Assembly: GCF_039540575.1 (NCBI RefSeq)
Contig: NZ_BAABFC010000013.1
Location: forward strand, 108,464 to 172,463
Source: Pseudaeromonas paramecii
GTDB taxonomy: Bacteria; Pseudomonadota; Gammaproteobacteria; Enterobacterales; Aeromonadaceae
DNA: 64,000 nt
Direction of reading: 5' to 3'
Shown: one piece after another, positions 61,994 through 64,000 of the stretch
Position numbering within the stretch: position 1 is the first letter of the stretch
How the letters are laid out: every line of letters begins with the position of its first letter
Made by a program: the position numbers and the translations under genes
Notes under the pieces: model-generated
What the model saw: the letters and a program-made list of their open reading frames with translations, nothing else
Told to the model about the DNA's origin: nothing
Database searches by the model: none

Positions 61994-62021
61994 ACCGGTA
62001 AAGCGTGTGGAGTTGCAAAGG

Positions 62022-62042
62022 CCCCCGTGATGGGGGTTTTTT
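62022..62042 (+). terminator. Rho-independent terminator after PEP-CTERM paralog 1
   Basis: CCCCC and GGGGG separated by GTGAT, followed by TTTTTT. The sequence around it (GATGGGGGTTTTTTATTGCC) is repeated after paralog 2. Confidence 0.85.
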
Positions 62043-62254
62043 ATTGCCTGCACACTGCCGAGACGTACCGCCTCTTTGCCTCGCGCCTGTCAAAGTTCGC
62101 AGGTCAACCCGGCATAGCCCAGGATCACATTGCCTCAGTCAGAGCCCCTCCCTATACTGCGCAAGTTTCGAACAGCACCACCGGTCGAAATAACCGAGCC
62201 ATCCCCCATGCGAACGGATGACTCAAGCTCACACACGACTCAAGGAAGATACTC

Positions 62255-62836
62255 ATGAAAAAGAGCCTTATCGGTCTGGTACTCCTGGCCAGTGGTCTGA
62301 GTGGCATGGCCCACGCAGAACTGCAGGATCTCACCAGCTGGACTGCCGTCGGCACTGTCGATGCTTTGGGCAGTGGCGCTATCCTCGACACCAGTGGCAG
62401 TAGTGCGGATACCAGCGCCTGGGGGGGCACCACCGGCTCCTGGCTGAGTCAGGTATTCAACCTGGTGGCAGGCTCCACCATCAGCTTCGACTGGACCTTT
62501 AGCTCCAGTGACTACCTGCCGTTCAACGACTTTGCCCTGTTCAGCTACAACGACGACGTCTACACCCTGTCCGACGTGGCCGCACTGGGCAATACCTCGG
62601 GCAATACCAGCTCCAGCGATTGGTATAACTTCACCTATACGGTTGCCAATAGCGGTTCGGGTACCGTCACCTTTTTGGTAAGCAATTACCAGGACAGCGC
62701 CGTCGGTTCCACCCTGACCCTGAGCAATGTCAACGTGGCTGCGGTGCCGGAGCCGGAAAGCTATGCACTGCTGGCACTGGGTGCCTTCGGGCTGTTGCTC
62801 TCCCGCCGTCGTCGGGCTCTGTCCCGCAAGAACTAA
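62255..62836 (+). CDS. PEP-CTERM sorting-domain protein, paralog 2
   Basis: A 193-residue exported protein with AAGGA upstream of the ATG. The signal peptide ends near MAHA (residue 22). The mature region follows the same pattern as its neighbour: LTSWTAVGTV, GGTTGSWLSQVFNLVAG, SFDWTFSSSDYLPFNDFALF, WYNFTYTV and LTLSNVNVAA. The tail carries VPEP (about 164-167), a helix (YALLALGAFGLLL) and SRRRRALSRKN. Tandem duplication of the upstream gene is the simplest origin. No cysteine or known enzymatic motif is seen. Function unknown. Confidence 0.85.
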   Translation: MKKSLIGLVLLASGLSGMAHAELQDLTSWTAVGTVDALGSGAILDTSGSSADTSAWGGTTGSWLSQVFNLVAGSTISFDWTFSSSDYLPFNDFALFSYNDDVYTLSDVAALGNTSGNTSSSDWYNFTYTVANSGSGTVTFLVSNYQDSAVGSTLTLSNVNVAAVPEPESYALLALGAFGLLLSRRRRALSRKN

Positions 62837-62866
62837 ACGGCTGGCAGCCGGTGTGACATCCGAAGG

Positions 62867-62888
62867 CCCCCTCTGATGGGGGTTTTTT
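62867..62888 (+). terminator. Rho-independent terminator after PEP-CTERM paralog 2
   Basis: CCCCC and GGGGG separated by TCTGAT, followed by TTTTTT; almost the same as the terminator 846 bases upstream. It overlaps the stop codon of the convergent rlmF. Confidence 0.85.
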
Positions 62889-63864
62889 ATTGCCCCGAAT
62901 GGACCGCCTGGCTCACCGGTGCCCAGCGAAAACGCCGCCACTCGGTCTGCATCTTGGCCGGCAGGAAGCTCCAGGCCACAAATCGGCTGCGTTTGTTGCC
63001 CTGGGCCATGGCCACCTCACGGATGGCCTGGGCCCCCGCCTGTTGCAGCGCCTGACGCACGGGTGCCACATTCTCCTGCTTGGACAGCAGACAGCTGAAC
63101 CAGTGACACTGGCCGGCAAAGTCGCGGCTCTGGGCCACCATCCGCAGCACGAAGCCCAGCTCGCCGCCGGGGCACCACAGCTCGTTGTGCTGACCGCCAA
63201 AATTCAGGGCTGGCGCGGGTTGCTTTTCTCCCTTGGCCAGCCCCAGGTTGCGCAGCTTGCGCCGGGTGCCCTCGGCGGAGGCTTCGGCTGAGGCATGAAA
63301 CGGCGGGTTGCACAGGGTCAGGTCGAACAGCTCACCCGGCTGGATGATGTTGGCAAACAGCTGCTGCGGATCCGGCTGGTGGCGGCATTCCAATCCTGTG
63401 GCCAGGGTCGGATTAGCCTGCCGCAGCCGGGCCACGGCCGCCAGGGCCCCCGCATCGATGTCCGCCCCGACAAACGACCAGCCATAGCAATGCCGACCAA
63501 TGATGGGATAGATGGCGTTGGCCCCCACGCCCACATCCAGCACCCGGATGGTGGGCCCGCAGGGGATCCCTTTGGCTGTCTGCAGCAGATCCGCCAAATG
63601 GTGCAGGTAATCGGCCCGCCCCGGGATGGGCGGACAGAGGTACCCCTCGGGAATATCCCAATGCTGCAGGCCGTAATAAGCGAGCAACAGGGCCTGATTG
63701 AGGGCCTTGACCGCCGCCGGATCGGCGAAGTTGAGGGTCAGATCACCGCGCGGGCTGGGCTGGACAAAGGCGGCCAGCTCTGGGCTGGCCGCCAGCAAGC
63801 GGGAGAAGTCGTAACGACCTTGATGCAGGTTACGGGGGTGCAGGCCGGAAGGGGTAGGAGCCAT
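62887..63864 (-). CDS. rlmF: 23S rRNA (adenine1618-N6)-methyltransferase
   Basis: SAM-dependent methyltransferase that makes m6A1618 in 23S rRNA. The 325 residues (308 in E. coli) begin with GLHPRNLHQGRYDF, then WDIPEGYLCPPIPGRADYLH near 69-88, the SAM loop VLDVGVGANAIYP near 108 and the catalytic NPPF motif (TLCNPPFHAS) near 185. LRNLGLAKGE and ALNFGGQHNELWCPGGE are family-specific. The insert of about 10 residues after NLGLAKGE explains part of the extra length. Convergent with the PEP-CTERM genes. Confidence 0.96.
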   Translation of the reverse strand: MAPTPSGLHPRNLHQGRYDFSRLLAASPELAAFVQPSPRGDLTLNFADPAAVKALNQALLLAYYGLQHWDIPEGYLCPPIPGRADYLHHLADLLQTAKGIPCGPTIRVLDVGVGANAIYPIIGRHCYGWSFVGADIDAGALAAVARLRQANPTLATGLECRHQPDPQQLFANIIQPGELFDLTLCNPPFHASAEASAEGTRRKLRNLGLAKGEKQPAPALNFGGQHNELWCPGGELGFVLRMVAQSRDFAGQCHWFSCLLSKQENVAPVRQALQQAGAQAIREVAMAQGNKRSRFVAWSFLPAKMQTEWRRFRWAPVSQAVHSGQ

Positions 63865-64000
63865 GGTGAGGATCGACGCAGGGGAACAGGCCCGTCAGTG
63901 TAGCCCATTCCCGCCGCCGACTAAACGCGCCTAAATAGCTGATCCTAATGCCGCTCCAGTTGCATAAGCCCATGTCCGCAGCCAGGGAATGGTGCGGCAT
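63865..64000. other. Window end, no gene seen
   Basis: These 136 bases hold the upstream region of rlmF and the edge of the window. No open frame, RNA or clear promoter is supported. Confidence 0.4.

Noticed and set aside
62042..62254. Small plus-strand frames of about 60 codons between the PEP-CTERM paralogs
   Set aside because: They begin at the terminator, have no ribosome site and no exported-protein features.

Overview
The window (GC-rich, dense coding, short intergenic gaps) looks like the chromosome of a gammaproteobacterium, most likely an Aeromonadales relative (Oceanimonas/Zobellella/Aeromonas type). I infer this from gene order and protein resemblance recalled from the families, not from a search. 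The type IV pilus genes pilA-pilB-pilC-pilD run straight into coaE, zapD and yacG, as in Aeromonas tapABCD. A two-gene gspA-gspB (exeAB) pair stands apart from any other type II secretion gene, also as in Aeromonas.

Layout. (1) 1-32.6 kb matches the E. coli 2-minute region almost gene for gene: aceF (cut by the window edge), aceE and pdhR; ampD divergent from nadC; pilABCD-coaE-zapD-yacG; then, on the minus strand, mutT, secA, lpxC, ftsZ, ftsA, ftsQ, murC, murG, ftsW, murD, mraY, murF, murE, ftsI, ftsL, rsmH and mraZ. This is the division and cell wall (dcw) cluster, transcribed from a promoter with three 10-bp-spaced MraZ boxes at its start. Compared with E. coli, ddlB, secM, guaC, ampE and aroP are not present here. 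(2) 32.6-38.6 kb: an orphan periplasmic binding protein, the RNase P RNA gene, then rsmI and lpoA-yraN-diaA-dolP. (3) 38.6-60.7 kb: hldE, lpxL, glnE, ygiF, a phosphate transporter pair, ygiM, gspB-gspA, cca, uppP, folK-folB, plsY, tsaD, the macromolecular synthesis operon rpsU-yqeY-dnaG-rpoD, and an isoleucine tRNA with a CAU anticodon. (4) 60.8-62.9 kb: three small secreted proteins with PEP-CTERM sorting signals, two of them tandem paralogs that share near-identical terminators. The window closes with rlmF and a short non-coding tail.

Most of the window is conserved housekeeping: pyruvate oxidation, pilus assembly, peptidoglycan precursor synthesis, division, lipid A and heptose synthesis, nitrogen control, translation factors and the primary sigma factor. 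I did not find a clearly new multi-gene system. The most unusual part is the PEP-CTERM trio behind rpoD, which implies an exosortase elsewhere in the genome. Smaller points of interest are a tightly coupled 17-codon ORF in front of pilA, a 466-nt gap before secA with no SecM gene, and a 17-bp hairpin between rpoD and the tRNA. No CRISPR array, insertion sequence, integrase or rRNA gene was seen.
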